NCBI GenBank assembly: GCA_965178125.1
Contig: OZ237736.1
Span: 434,001-498,000 of the forward strand
DNA length: 64,000 nt
Reading direction: 5' to 3'
DNA from: Bilabrum cf. latius
Lineage: Eukaryota; Bigyra: Bicosoecida; Bigyra; Bicosoecida
The translations under genes were made by a program, and so were the position numbers. This document shows positions 48,528 through 59,177 of this stretch, one piece after another. The notes beneath the pieces were generated by a model. The model saw only the letters and a program-made list of their open reading frames with translations, was not told where the DNA came from and ran no database searches. Numbering within the stretch: the first letter of the stretch is position 1; the number at the start of each line of letters is the position of its first letter.

Positions 48528-48719
48528 ATACACCTAAACGCCCAGAATTGCAGACATAATTTTCTTGATACTTATATATTTCCGCAATTTGGGGCGCCCT
48601 ATATTGTGAGATTTTCATTAGATTGACCCGAAAATGTAAAACCTCTAACAGCCTACGCGCCCAGAATTGCAGAAATATATCTTAAATAGCTATAATATTA
48701 CCGCAATTTGGGGCGGTCG
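48525..48719 (-). repeat. Two hairpin repeats, inverted orientation
   Basis: Copies at about 48525-48599 and 48651-48719, each with CGCCCAGAATTGCAGA in the left arm and CCGCAATTTGGGGCG in the right arm. The first overlaps the stop of the upstream gene. They lie between convergent genes and are the first copies in the inverted orientation. Confidence 0.85.
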
Positions 48720-48721
48720 TC

Positions 48722-49243
48722 TCACCAGTCACTATAAAATAGCTCGTCAATGTCTTCTTCGTTAAGTTTATTAACTTTTTCTGTCGGATGGAGGGGATTA
48801 TCTGGTCGTATGTCATGTAAATAGCACTTAAGTCTGAAAAATTTTAGATATTCATAAATTAACTACATTTGAAAAAAGTCTTTTTTAAATAACCTTTCCC
48901 ACTCAACGGATTGTTTAAATTGTTCTATACATTCATTTATTTTCATTGAATTAGCATAGTCAAAGTTGAATGTTTTTAAGTGATCAAAAGAAGACGATAC
49001 ATATCCGTTATCATTTAACGTAAAGTCCATATCATAATAGTACTTTTTACTGCAATTGATAATACATTCTCTATACTTACGAGCAATTAGAAGACAAGTT
49101 ATATAATTAGTATAGCAATCTACTCTATCAGTTGTCATCATATTACGCTACTCTTCTGCTTTCTTATAGTACTAATTAACTTTACATGAGTACTTATAAA
49201 ATGATTTAATATATCTTTTTGAAATTAGAAGTTTGTGATCCAT
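48722..49243 (-). CDS. Unknown protein, 173 aa
   Basis: Three TAGs as Gln, ATG 49243, TGA at 48722. Tyr/Cys/Asn-rich with a helical pattern (DCYTNYITCLLIARKYREC) and an acidic C terminus (VNKLNEEDIDELFYSDW). No family recognised. It is divergent from the packaging ATPase gene. Confidence 0.6.
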
Positions 49244-49388
49244 AATTCTATATATTTATATGATATTTTAATCATATTCTTAAGACTGTGCACTCTAAAA
49301 TGAATATTTGAAATGGCTACTTCTCACAATATACCTTTTGAACCCACTAATTATTAGAAAAATAATAAATATTAACATATAGTATATA

Positions 49389-50456
49389 ATGTCATTATCA
49401 TACGATGAAATACCAAATAGTCATTTAGTTGCTTTAAGAGAATACAAGCACAAGAAGAGGAACAAAAGCGTCTTTTTTAGTGAAGATGTAGGGGAAAAAG
49501 TCATAACTCCAGAAGATATAAGTGATGATTTACTTGAAGAGTATTATGGAAAGAGAGCAATTAAATATGAGAAGAATAAAAAAGCATTACGTGAAGAGAT
49601 GTGTAAGCTAGTGAATGGAAATAAAAAACTAGTTAGAAAGACTAACGAGTTAAGAATAGATGATAAGAGTTAGTTTGAAATAGTCCCATTCTTTGATGAT
49701 GAGACCAAAAGACAAATACACTATTTAAGTGGTTAGGCTGGTGCTGGTAAGTCTTATATTGCTAAGTCTTTACTCAAGTATTATCATATGTTCATTCCAA
49801 AGAAGAGGGTTTTAGTCATTACACCAGTACAGGAAACAAATCCAACTTATTTAAAATATGGTAATTTTATTGATATTGATAAATTAGTAGCAGTAGATAG
49901 AAACGATAGTTATGATGACTTAATGAGGAAATACAAAGAAGAAAAGATATTCTTTAGGTAGGAAAAGAAGTCATTAGAACCTCATGAATTAATTAAAAGA
50001 GAGATAGAGATAGAAAGAATGAAACCAACAAGTAAAGACAAGACAAAGGCATCATTTACCACTACTCCATTGTATGAAGAATGGGCAAAATAGGGTCCTT
50101 CTGTGGTGGTATTTGATGATTATGAAGCCTTAAACGGTGATAAAAAGTAGAGAGCGTTATTCTTAATTAAGCGTATAGGTGAAGTTGGAAGACATAGCTC
50201 AACAAATATGATAGTTATAAGTCATTTAACGAATGATTATGCGAATACTAGGTCAATAGTCATGGAAAGTCATAATATTATTTTATTTAAGAGAAATCTA
50301 TGGAAATTTAGCAAATATTTAATGAAAGCATATTTAGGATTTGATGCAAGTCTTATAAATCGTGTTTATAAATTGTTTGGAGAAGGTAATAGATGGCTAT
50401 GTATTAATAAGACTTATAATTTTATCACTTGTCCTAAATAGATGTTCGTATATTAA
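49389..50456 (+). CDS. Genome packaging ATPase (FtsK/HerA type)
   Basis: 355 residues with six TAGs as Gln. Walker A is G-TAG-AGAGKSYIAKSLL at about residues 115-128, the second position being the recoded Gln 116. Walker B is SVVVFDDYEAL (about 240), followed by ISHLTNDYANTRSIVMES, where A32-type packaging ATPases carry their sensor region. This family pumps DNA into capsids of virophages, Polinton-like and large DNA viruses. First gene of the ATPase-protease-penton-MCP block. Confidence 0.92.
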
Positions 50457-50475
50457 TTTTCTTAGTATTAAGTAT

Positions 50476-51024
50476 ATGGATATAACCACTGCATTAAGTC
50501 CTGAAGAGGTACAAAGACTATACTTTACATTTACAAAGTAGCATATACCAGTTATAATGTATGAAGAAATAAGTGATACTAATAACATCAGACAATTTCT
50601 AGATGAAAATCCTTTATTTGTCCTTTATTATCCTAACTTAGTAGAAGGAGCAACAATGAGCGGTCATTATACTGCGGTCATATTTAACAAATCAAAGAAT
50701 ACTCTTTATTTTTGGGATAGTTATGGTCAATTACCTGATACTCATATTCCAGTTGTAGGTGGAGTCATAGACCCATAGAAGCTATATGATAGAAGTAGTC
50801 TTCTAATAGATCACGTATTAGATGCTGGTATTAATGTTGACTATTCAAATCAAAAGAATCAACTTATATCTAATAACTCTGCCACATGCGGGAGGTGGTC
50901 AGTGCTCAGACTTCTCTTTCATAATTTAACGAATGATTAGTTTAATAGTCAATTAAAGAAGGCTTTTAAAAAGTATGGAGGAGGACTAGATAATGATGAA
51001 CTTATTACTTTGATAATTAGTTAA
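50476..51024 (+). CDS. Adenain-like cysteine maturation protease
   Basis: 182 residues with three TAGs as Gln. The catalytic triad can be read as H64 (SGHYTAVIF), D81 (LYFWDSYGQ) and C138 (SATCGRWSVL), with a Gln a few residues before the Cys. Length and order match the Ulp1/adenovirus protease group used by virophages and Polintons to cut capsid precursors. Candidate substrates are the MCP tail and the basic protein at 47231-47674, both with V-x-GG. It lies 19 bp after the ATPase gene. Confidence 0.9.
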
Positions 51025-51106
51025 TATGACATATACCATAAATTTTTAGATATTGAAAATTGATATCTATAAGGTGGCCATATTAAAAAGACTAAAATAT
51101 AAAAAT

Positions 51107-51350
51107 GAATACGGGTACGCGCCCAGAATTGCGGAAATATATCTTAATATCCTAATATATTATCGCAATTTGGGGCGCTAGTATTATACTATATCTTAAG
51201 ATACTAAATTTTTAAAATTTCGGAATATTGGATTTTTTCAATGAGTCAAATAATTAATAAAAACTTTTTTAAAAAGTCATTACGGGTAAGCGCCCAGAAT
51301 TGCGGAAATATATCTTAAATAGCTATAATATTACCGCAATTTGGGGCATT
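51107..51350 (-). repeat. Two hairpin repeats, inverted orientation
   Basis: Copies at about 51107-51180 and 51281-51350 between the protease and penton genes. All four genes of the block point the same way, so here the repeats are within a co-directional cluster rather than at convergent ends. Confidence 0.85.
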
Positions 51351-51384
51351 AGACAAGACTTATTTTCTTGATAAATGTTATAGA

Positions 51385-52311
51385 ATGGTAGAGATTCAAG
51401 AACCAGATATCTTTTATATTAACTCATAGGATACTATAACATCTATTAATACTAATAGACCAGTATCAATACATGAACAGCGTCAAGGTAATATCTTGAC
51501 AAATTCACAAAACTACTTATTATCACTTGACCGATGGACTCTTAAATGTCGTATTCCTTTATTTGTAGCAAGTAAAGAAGTAAAGAATAGCGATAATTAG
51601 TCAATTTATAAGATGTCGTTTGTGAAGAAGAGTGATGGAACTACTTACACTCGTAATATTGTCTTAACCAAGTCGTTATATTATAGTCTTAAGACCTTAT
51701 CTAATGAATTTAATAATACTCTTAGTGATTTATGTGGAGATGCTAGTATTCCAACTGATAGTATAGTATTTGAATATCACGGTAAGACTAAAACTTTTAG
51801 TTTCACCCGTTTAGCGGCTTTTACAAGTGCGTGGACTTTAAGTTTTAACTTTCCTTTATTCTCTATATTTGAGACATTTGAATATGATGATGAAGGTAAA
51901 GACATTAAAAGTGATACTTATATAAATCTTTTAGATGGATACAATGAATAGAGTGCTTCTACCTTAGATTAGTTTCCTACTATGGAGTATATTCAAATTA
52001 TTAGTCCATCTCTTCCAATACTTCCAGAATTTACGCCATCATATAAAAGTACATCTAGTACAGAGATACAAAGTGAAAATATCTTAAGTGATTTCAAGAT
52101 AGACAATACAACAGGAACGAGTTTTATTAAAATAAACTTTAGTAGTGGAGGAAATCATAGATGGCAATAGTTCTATAGATCAGCATTTAATAGTTATAGT
52201 ATAGTACCGTATTTTAGAGATACTTTTGGAAACTTATACGAAATACCCTTTACTTTTGGACAAGGACTTAATATAAAAGCTCTATTTAAAAGTAAAAAGT
52301 TAATAACTTAA
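51385..52311 (+). CDS. Minor capsid (penton) protein
   Basis: 308 residues with five TAGs as Gln, TAA at 52309. Beta-rich sequence of single jelly-roll length and Ser/Thr/Phe-rich composition (FTRLAAFTSAWTLSFNFPLF). I identify it mainly by position: between the protease and the MCP, exactly where mavirus and Polinton-like viruses have their penton gene. Sequence similarity alone would not have been enough. Confidence 0.75.
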
Positions 52312-52353
52312 AGTAAAAAATAAATAAATATCTTTAGTCTTAATATATTTATA

Positions 52354-54240
52354 ATGTCTGATATGGATAATGTACCTGTAGCAGCACAAAGCAAAGTCGT
52401 AGATGACGTCTCAGAACTACCAGTAACTCAAATAGCTGACGAAAAACTCAACTTTGTGGGTGATAGTCAAGCTATTACTCTAGGAACTACCCTTGGATAC
52501 TCTTCCAAGTTCCAAAACCACTATGAACCAGATGGTGGTAACTCTAGCGCAACTAATGCATTTAGAAGTAATTACACTTTTGTCGTGCCATCAAATCAAG
52601 GAATGACTGACAGTAATCCCCGTCTAAGAGTTTCATTTGACGTATACATCTATGATAGTTAGAACAATGGAGCAGTAGCTCAAACTGATATCGTCAATAA
52701 GGTAGCCCCTTCTACATTTATGGTAAATTCAATGATCACAAGTTCCACAGTTAAAATGGGAGACTTATCTCGTAGTTCATCACCTTATCAATTAGTCAAT
52801 TTAATAGCTAGAAGTCTTGACCGTGCCACTCTAGCACAAATAAGTCCTGTCTTTTAGGCTGATAACACTTGGGAATTTAATACTGCCGCAAATGGTCTTG
52901 CTAAGTCTGTCCTTCAATGGGGTGTAAATGATGATAGTATTATGGAAGCTCGCGGTCCTGGTAAGAATTACCGCGCAACACTTGAAAAAGTGGATGCTAA
53001 TACTCCAATACCTAATAATAATGTAACACCAACTCAAGACTATGTCAAATTACATATTGAAATCTCTGAAGCACTTCTTGCACGTCCTTTCCAATATATG
53101 ATGGGTGGTAATGCTAGACCTTTTGTTGATCATCCACAATTAAATGTTAATTTACAAATGAGAAATAACTTAATTGATAAGATGTTTAATACTTCAAGTG
53201 ATTGGAATGGAGACTATGCTTTTGCTTTATCCGATTGCTAGATCCATTTTGATGTCTTTACTTATAATACTCATCTTAACTTCTTGAAGAAAGTACCTAA
53301 ACAAATATTCTACAACTCTGTTGACTTTGAACTACATGAAGAGCCTAAACTTGATAATCCTATCACTACTAAAGGTGTCCATACTTTTAATAATTATCAA
53401 CTTTAGACTTGCCCTTCTTGGTTTGCTGTGTGCTTAGTTGATTCTCAATATGGAGAAGCTAGTGGTACACCTCATAGAACACTTGCCATTAACAATATTA
53501 AAGTACAACTTAGGTCTTAGGGTTCTATTTTAGGAGAACTTACACAAGACGATATCTTTAGACTTAGTGAAAGAAATGGATCAAATAGTGAGTATGCTTC
53601 TTTTACTAACTTAGATGTAACTGTAGGAGGTGCTTCTAAAGTATACGGATCTAATGGCTGGCTCTTATTTAGACTTAGTGATTTAAATACTCCTGAAACT
53701 ATTCAAAGCAACAGTGCTGACCCTATTAGTATTCGTGTTCAAGTAGCCTATGACGAACCCCCAACCGCTGCTATGTCTCAAGGATATAAAGCTCAATTAT
53801 TCTGTGCCTATGACAAGATTATCGTGAATACTAGAGGTGCCGCTATTGAATGGCGTGAAGATAGTGCTTCTGTTGACCCTGAGAAAGTGGCTAAACCTTC
53901 TAATTATACATTTTCTAATATGAACTACTCTAAGAACGTATTAGGTGGAAGACGTCGTAAAGTGATGCAATTCTTTAAGAGAGCCTTTAACAAAGCTAAA
54001 GACTTAGGACGTAAAGTGGTAGACTTTGGAAAGAAAGCTAAAGCTAAATTTGATAAAGTGAAACCAGCTCTTCGTAAAGCAAGACAAGCAGTAAGTGAAT
54101 ACTTACCCGATGAAGTGAATGACTTAGCTGAACGTGTTGGAGCAGGTCTTTTAACTAGTGGTGGAAGTCTTTTGACCAGTGGAGGGAAGAAATTAACTAA
54201 GGCTCAACTTATGAAACTTAGAAAGTAGCTCAATATGTGA
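52354..54240 (+). CDS. Major capsid protein, double jelly-roll, with basic C-terminal tail
   Basis: 628 residues with six TAGs as Gln, TGA at 54238. Beta-rich through about residue 520 (PRLRVSFDVYIYDS, VKLHIEISEALLARPFQYMM, IRVQVAYDEPP), as expected of a virophage/Polinton MCP. Then V529-L-G-G532 is followed by a strongly basic helical tail (RRRKVMQFFKRAFNKAKDLG) and a hydrophobic Gly-rich end (AGLLTSGGSLLTSGG). In mavirus the MCP C-terminal domain is removed by the viral protease, and this tail could be cut at the GG. Its FFK-type basic start resembles the separate basic protein of the element. Confidence 0.88.
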
Positions 54241-54297
54241 GTCGTAAATTATTAATTAATATTTAAAAGTTATAAATATTGACTAAATTTAAAAACT

Positions 54298-54373
54298 CAA
54301 TACGGGTACGCGCCCAGAATTGCAGAAATATATCTTAAATAGCTATAATATTACCGCAATTTGGGGCGGTCAT
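54298..54373 (-). repeat. Hairpin repeat, inverted orientation
   Basis: Begins CAATACGGGTACGCGCCCAG and ends CCGCAATTTGGGGCGGTCAT; located directly after the MCP gene, a possible transcription end. Confidence 0.85.
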
Positions 54374-54397
54374 ACCTTAAGACTAGTTTAAATATTA

Positions 54398-54426
54398 CGC
54401 CAAAAAATATCCACTATATATATAGT
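54398..54426 (+). promoter_or_regulatory. Promoter box of the 140-aa gene
   Basis: CGCCAAAAAATATCC followed by ACTATATATATAGT, ending one base before ATG 54428. Nearly identical to the boxes at 54963 and 55906. Confidence 0.75.
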
Positions 54427-54427
54427 T

Positions 54428-54850
54428 ATGGCAGCAGTATCACCGTGTGAAGACTTACTTTATATGGAGTATTCATTCTTATTCTTACCACATAGAGAAG
54501 ACCCAACACTTAAATCTCAAAAGGTTTACTTAGATGATGAATTTGAAGGAGACCCAGAAGAAATAGTAATAGATAAAGACTAGATACAAGTAAATAATAG
54601 AGGTCATATAAAGACATATGTAAGTGAAGGAGGCTTTACAAAGTTAAAGGTAGGATAGATAATTGAAGAGATGGAGCAAGAGGTGCGTAATTAGAATGGT
54701 ATTCATTATGATTGTATTTTTTATCATAAAGTTGAACACGACACGAGCACAGATATTTATAAAGTAGTATGGGGGTGGTATCCAGCAGACTTTCCAACAA
54801 ATGGATGCGACCCTGCTATCTTGTATAAGAAACCCCCTAATATGGATTAA
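54428..54850 (+). CDS. Unknown protein, 140 aa
   Basis: Three TAGs as Gln, TAA at 54848. Acidic N-terminal half, an ISEGG-type turn (KTYVSEGGFTKLKVG) and an aromatic C-terminal part (YKVVWGWYPADFPTNG). It carries the conserved promoter box at its start codon and is flanked by hairpin repeats on both sides, as a self-contained cassette. No family recognised. Confidence 0.65.
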
Positions 54851-54862
54851 TTATTAAAAACT

Positions 54863-54938
54863 CAATACGGGTACGCGCCCAGAATTGCGGAAATATATCT
54901 TGAATAGCTATAATATTACCGCAATTTCGGGCGGTCAT
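54863..54938 (-). repeat. Hairpin repeat, inverted orientation
   Basis: Right arm CCGCAATTTCGGGCGGTCAT, the CGGG variant also seen in the TIR copies. It separates two promoter-box cassettes. Confidence 0.85.
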
Positions 54939-54962
54939 ATCTAAAGACTAGTTTAAATATTA

Positions 54963-54991
54963 CGCCGAAAAATATCCACTATATATATAGT
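54963..54991 (+). promoter_or_regulatory. Promoter box of the 129-aa gene
   Basis: CGCCGAAAAATATCC followed by ACTATATATATAGT, ending just before ATG 54993. Confidence 0.75.
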
Positions 54992-54992
54992 A

Positions 54993-55382
54993 ATGTCAGA
55001 TAAAGTAGATTTAAAAATATCGTTTTCTCAAAGTCTTGTATCAAGTGTAAACCTTGATTGGGATGGAATAGGTAAGATGTTATGTGGAAAAATCACAAGT
55101 AAGATAGAAGGAAATGAGATAGTGTTAAGACAAATAGGTCAACCGACTCCAAAAGATGGAATGATGGAGTTCTCATATACGACCGACTATAAAGCAAATC
55201 AAGTTTTTGAATTACTTAAAGACTTAACTGATGAAAGACAAGACGCGATTATGGGATACGTTCAGTGTAAGTTAAGTGATAGCAACAGGAAAAGAAGACC
55301 ATTAACTGAAGAAGATCACAGACAAATGATTCTGGATGCTATGGATAGGAGTGTTAAAGAATATAAAAAACATATGTCATAA
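54993..55382 (+). CDS. Unknown protein, 129 aa (MSDK paralogue 1)
   Basis: ATG 54993 to TAA, no TAG. The N terminus MSDKVDLKISFSQSLV is related to MSDKEDIKIELSQNFI of the gene at 55936, and both have the same promoter box and preceding hairpin repeat, so the two cassettes arose by duplication and have diverged. The C terminus is charged and helical (LTEEDHRQMILDAMDRSVKE). No family recognised. Confidence 0.65.
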   Translation: MSDKVDLKISFSQSLVSSVNLDWDGIGKMLCGKITSKIEGNEIVLRQIGQPTPKDGMMEFSYTTDYKANQVFELLKDLTDERQDAIMGYVQCKLSDSNRKRRPLTEEDHRQMILDAMDRSVKEYKKHMS

Positions 55383-55685
55383 TTAAGTCTTAATAATAAA
55401 GTCTTAATATTAAAGTTATTAATATTAAGTCATATCTATGTAATAAAAAAAAATTTCTTTGAGCTAGTAATTATACCGATGGTTTGACTACTTGGCGAAG
55501 TCATTCGTAAGTCATTGTTGTAGCGGAGATGCGAATGTCAACCATGGACCGCTATCCCTATTAAGTCTTACGACTAAGTCTGCTACAACCACTTACGACT
55601 ACTTCTACAGTATCCAAACTCCCTTCAAAGACTTGCAAGACGTGTGCTTTGTCATGAAAATGACTTACAGAACGACTTACGGCGA
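55383..55685. other. Non-coding region with potential RNA structure
   Basis: No convincing gene. The part after about 55460 is visibly richer in GC than the surrounding element and contains complementary segments (AAGTCATTGTTGTAGC near 55510; GCTACAACCACTTACG near 55580) that could pair into a long stem. It leads into the tRNA-like sequence. A structured transcript is possible. Confidence 0.35.
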
Positions 55686-55760
55686 TGTCAGTGGTGGGAA
55701 TCGAACCCACGACCTTGACTTTGTGAAACAATCACGATATCACTAGACCAAGACCACAAC
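55686..55760 (-). tRNA. tRNA-like sequence, isotype uncertain
   Basis: On the minus strand a canonical T arm (GTGGG-TTCGATT-CCCAC) contains a good B box (GGTTCGATTCC). An A-box-like TGGTCTAGTGA lies at the expected distance. The anticodon arm reads GATTGTTTCACAAAGTC with an imperfect stem; the anticodon could be TTC (Glu) or TCA, depending on loop size. The acceptor stem pairs poorly. It is either a degenerate or divergent tRNA, or a tRNA-derived element. It is not a CTA anticodon that would read UAG. Confidence 0.5.
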
Positions 55761-55804
55761 GCACCAAGAGGTAAAAAATATTATATTCAAATAAATTTAA
55801 AAAT

Positions 55805-55880
55805 TCAATACACCTACGCGCCCAGAATTGCGGAAATATATCTTAAATAGCTATAATATTACCGCAATTTCGGGCGGTCA
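55805..55880 (-). repeat. Hairpin repeat, inverted orientation
   Basis: CAATACACCTACGCGCCCAG ... CCGCAATTTCGGGCGGTCAT, upstream of the second MSDK cassette, in the same arrangement as at 54863-54938. Confidence 0.85.
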
Positions 55881-55905
55881 TATCTTAAGACTAGTTTATT
55901 ACTTT

Positions 55906-55934
55906 CGCCAAAAAATATCCACTATATATATAGT
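55906..55934 (+). promoter_or_regulatory. Promoter box of the 116-aa gene
   Basis: CGCCAAAAAATATCC followed by ACTATATATATAGT, ending one base before ATG 55936. Same spacing as at 54398 and 54963. Confidence 0.75.
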
Positions 55935-55935
55935 A

Positions 55936-56286
55936 ATGTCAGATAAAGAAGATATCAAAATTGAACTATCTCAAAATTTTATAGATGAATGTCTTGTTAA
56001 AGGTGTAGGTGTCGATGATGTAGTCAGTAGTATAGGTAAAAGTATTGAGAATCACTTTGATAAATATGTATGGATGAAACCAAAAGACAAAGGTGATGGT
56101 TATCGTTAGAATGTCTTTAGTTTTAAATTCGACAATATTATCAAGAAACTCGAAAGTACATTGGAACAGTTAGAATATGAAGAGCAAGTGAAACACGTCT
56201 AGGAGCTGATGTATCGTGTTGAAAGAAGTGAATGTGAAAGGAAGAAGAGAGAAGAAAAAATTAAAAAGACAAAAAGAGACCACTAA
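55936..56286 (+). CDS. Unknown protein, 116 aa (MSDK paralogue 2)
   Basis: Two TAGs as Gln, TAA at 56284. N terminus MSDKEDIKIELSQNFIDECL, related to the gene at 54993. The C terminus is a charged coiled coil (RSECERKKREEKIKKTK). Start at the ATG next to the promoter box, although the frame is open further upstream. Function unknown. Confidence 0.65.
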
Positions 56287-56348
56287 GTCATTTTATATAA
56301 GGTATGTATTATTAAGTCTTATTAAGTTTTTTATTAATAAGTCATAAT

Positions 56349-59147
56349 TTAATTTTGTTGTTCTAGTGGATCATTATCCTCATCAACAAATAAAGCGGGG
56401 TCCAAGTCAACCTCTATCTCTTCATCGGGTAATTGAACCTCTTCATCATCAACAAATATATCTACTTCACGAGTCTTTTTCTTGTTAGACCAGATATATT
56501 CCATCTCATCAATAATATCCTAATTAAATTCTACATCATAGTTAATTTTCTTTTTCTTACAAGTCATAAATATGTCTTTCCCAAACATTGATTTATATAC
56601 TTTAAGTATTTCGTAATAGAGACCTTTATCAGTGGATAGGTCAACTTTACTTCTTCTTTGGCAGTCATACACTGTCCTATATTCATCTGTTAAGTCTTGA
56701 TCTAATACTTTCTTTTTGATATTATAATCAAGATTAGTTCTTTTAAGACCCAAAGTATCAATCATCTTATTAAGTAAGACTAATTTTCTAGAACTAGACT
56801 TAGCATTGATAATATCAAACTCGCCTTTATTAATTGCTTTCACAAGTAAGTGTTTATCATCTTGTCTAAAGAATTTATTGAAATTAAATAAATTAGATAA
56901 CTTACCTTTATTAATAAAGTACTCTTTGTATTTGTCAATATCACCTTCATCTAAGTCTAAGTATTTATTGATCTTCTTGACATTAAGACAATTAATATCA
57001 AAATTTTCAAGTTGTTTTTCTTTAATGGTATCTTTGATTTCTTTATCCTTACATCTGGTGATCTTAACAGATAAATCATAAGACACGTCATAACCGGTAT
57101 CAATTAACTACTTGATCATATGTAATTTAGGGTTTGTCTTATAACAATCTACCTTGTAAAGATAATTACGATATAGTTTCTTGAATATGATTTTAACTTT
57201 GCTCATTTCTTCTTCTACTTTGTCTTCTACTTCTACCTCGTTGAAGTCGGGATATGTATCACTGACAAATTTAACTAATTCTTCGTAGTCTTTTAAAGAG
57301 GTAGCCATAAAAGATTTAACTTGTGAAAGACTTTCATATGTGCTAGATCGTCCTTTCTAGTAATCAAAAAATATAGTGATATGTGATGGGTTTCTACATC
57401 TGTTAAGCTATTGAACCATTTGGGGAGGTGTGATAGTATGACCTTTGAAATAACCAAAGACTGGTCTAGTCATAGTGCTATCTATCCCGTAAATGACTTT
57501 AGGTGAGAAGATAATGATATCAAACATATCCATATCATAGTCTTTGTCTTCGCTTTCTGCTGTAAGTATTAAGATTTTATTTAATTTCTTATCTTTCTCG
57601 TTATCTATAATTTTAAGACTAATTAACTCATTGATTATATCAGCTTTTGTCTTACTATCACTAGCAAGCATAAATTTCTTGTGTTTCATTAACTCATCTC
57701 TAAAAGTCTGTTCGTCATTAACAAATACAGTTTTGGTGCCCTTGAACCTGTTTCTGTCATTCCTAATATATTGATAATCTAATTTTAATAATTCTAAGAA
57801 ATATAGAGCATCTTGAGATAAGTCAGCATCTGCTACTATGAACTACTTACAAGTGGTAAGAGCACGAATAAGAGTAATGAAACTCATTGGTCGCCTACCA
57901 TATAAAGTCGTAGAACTTAAACAGTGTTCTAAGATACTATTAAACTCATCTAAAAAGACAATATAATCCTTAAAGTTATAATTGCTAAGACTAACAATAC
58001 TTTCAGGAGTAATAACAATACTATCACCCTATTTGTATTTATGGTCTTGATAGAATTTAGTTGATTTTGGAAGACTACGCATCTATTGCTTACCTAATAA
58101 AATACGACTAACAACTGATAAAAAGCTGTCATCTACTCTATTAAATAAATCATTAGCAGCAGTTGTCTTTCCAGAACCAGCCCCCGACTTAACGGCATAG
58201 TTGATACCTTTCTTAAAGAATTTAATATAACGACCTTTGTCGTCAGCAGTCAAATATCTACGGTCAATCTTCTAATTGACTTTCTTGACTACTTTATTCT
58301 TGAATATCTTGTATCGATAATATAGGCTAAGTCGTTTCTTTTCACTATCTAACTAATTAAAGAACCATTCAACACATTGAAAAGTGGAATTTTCTAATAA
58401 TCGAGTAAAAATTATCTTGTTCTTAGTCGACTAATAGCTTTCTACGTCTTGTTTGCTCCATTCATCAAATATATCATATACCTTATTACCATCTACTGGA
58501 TTTAAGTATTTAGCGATATAACTTGTAGCTCTACAAACTAGATGCCAGTTATATGAATTAGAATAATACTCTTTACCTAATTGATATAAGTATTGTTTGT
58601 ATTCTTCGGGTTTAATCATATAACGGTAGTCTTCAGCTGTAAGTTGTGGTGAATAGATATTTTGTAGTATGAACATCTTGACGTCAGTTGGTATTCTTTT
58701 CACGGATGTCTTTTGTATTAGTTCGTATTTCTTACCGTTGATAGAGCTAGGAGGACACATGATAAAGCTATCATTTGTGATCACATCTATATGTTCTTTT
58801 CTATTTACTGACCTCTTACTAAACTCTTCTTCATACTTAAAATACAAATGATATCCATTGGGAGACTTGACAGTGTAAGTATTCATCTCTTGAATAAACT
58901 TATCAACACTACCATATTCCGCAATAAACTTACCATTTTGAAATTCAGTTTTATTTTTCTCTTTTTCACAATCTAAGTCAAGGACAAAGAAACCTGCACG
59001 TCTTCCAGTTAGTAATCCAACATTAAGATTTGACTTTCTGGTGATAAGTTTAGTAGATTCCAAATTCTACCAAGACTTAATAAGTGGTTGTTTAGAGTTG
59101 TGAGCTATTGAGAAATAAACAGGGTTAGATATGTGTTCGGTCGTCAT
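56349..59147 (-). CDS. Primase-polymerase fused to UL9-like superfamily 2 helicase
   Basis: 932 residues with 11 TAGs as Gln; one frame from ATG 59147 to TAA 56349. Residues 1-200 are a PrimPol (archaeo-eukaryotic primase) domain: NVGLLTGRRAGFFVLDLD with D57/D59, and SPNGYHLYFKY with H100. From about 315: KSGAGSGKTTA (Walker A), IVFLDEFNSILEHCLSSTTL (Walker B with the NSIL block of herpes UL9-type origin-binding helicases), FIVADADLS, and a C-terminal helicase motif FGYFKGHTITPPQMV-TAG-LNRCR near 575. The TAG there falls in motif VI, where Gln is expected. The C terminus is acidic. It should prime and unwind the element's DNA. Confidence 0.85.
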
Positions 59148-59177
59148 TCTAGTATATACTATACTAAAGATAATTTT

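Noticed and set aside
55686-55760. Virus-encoded suppressor tRNA for UAG
   Set aside because: No CTA triplet is present in the anticodon loop; possible anticodons are TTC or TCA.
40710-59147. Additional reassignment of TAA or TGA
   Set aside because: Element and host genes end at TAA or TGA at the expected family lengths, and these codons do not occur inside the conserved domains.
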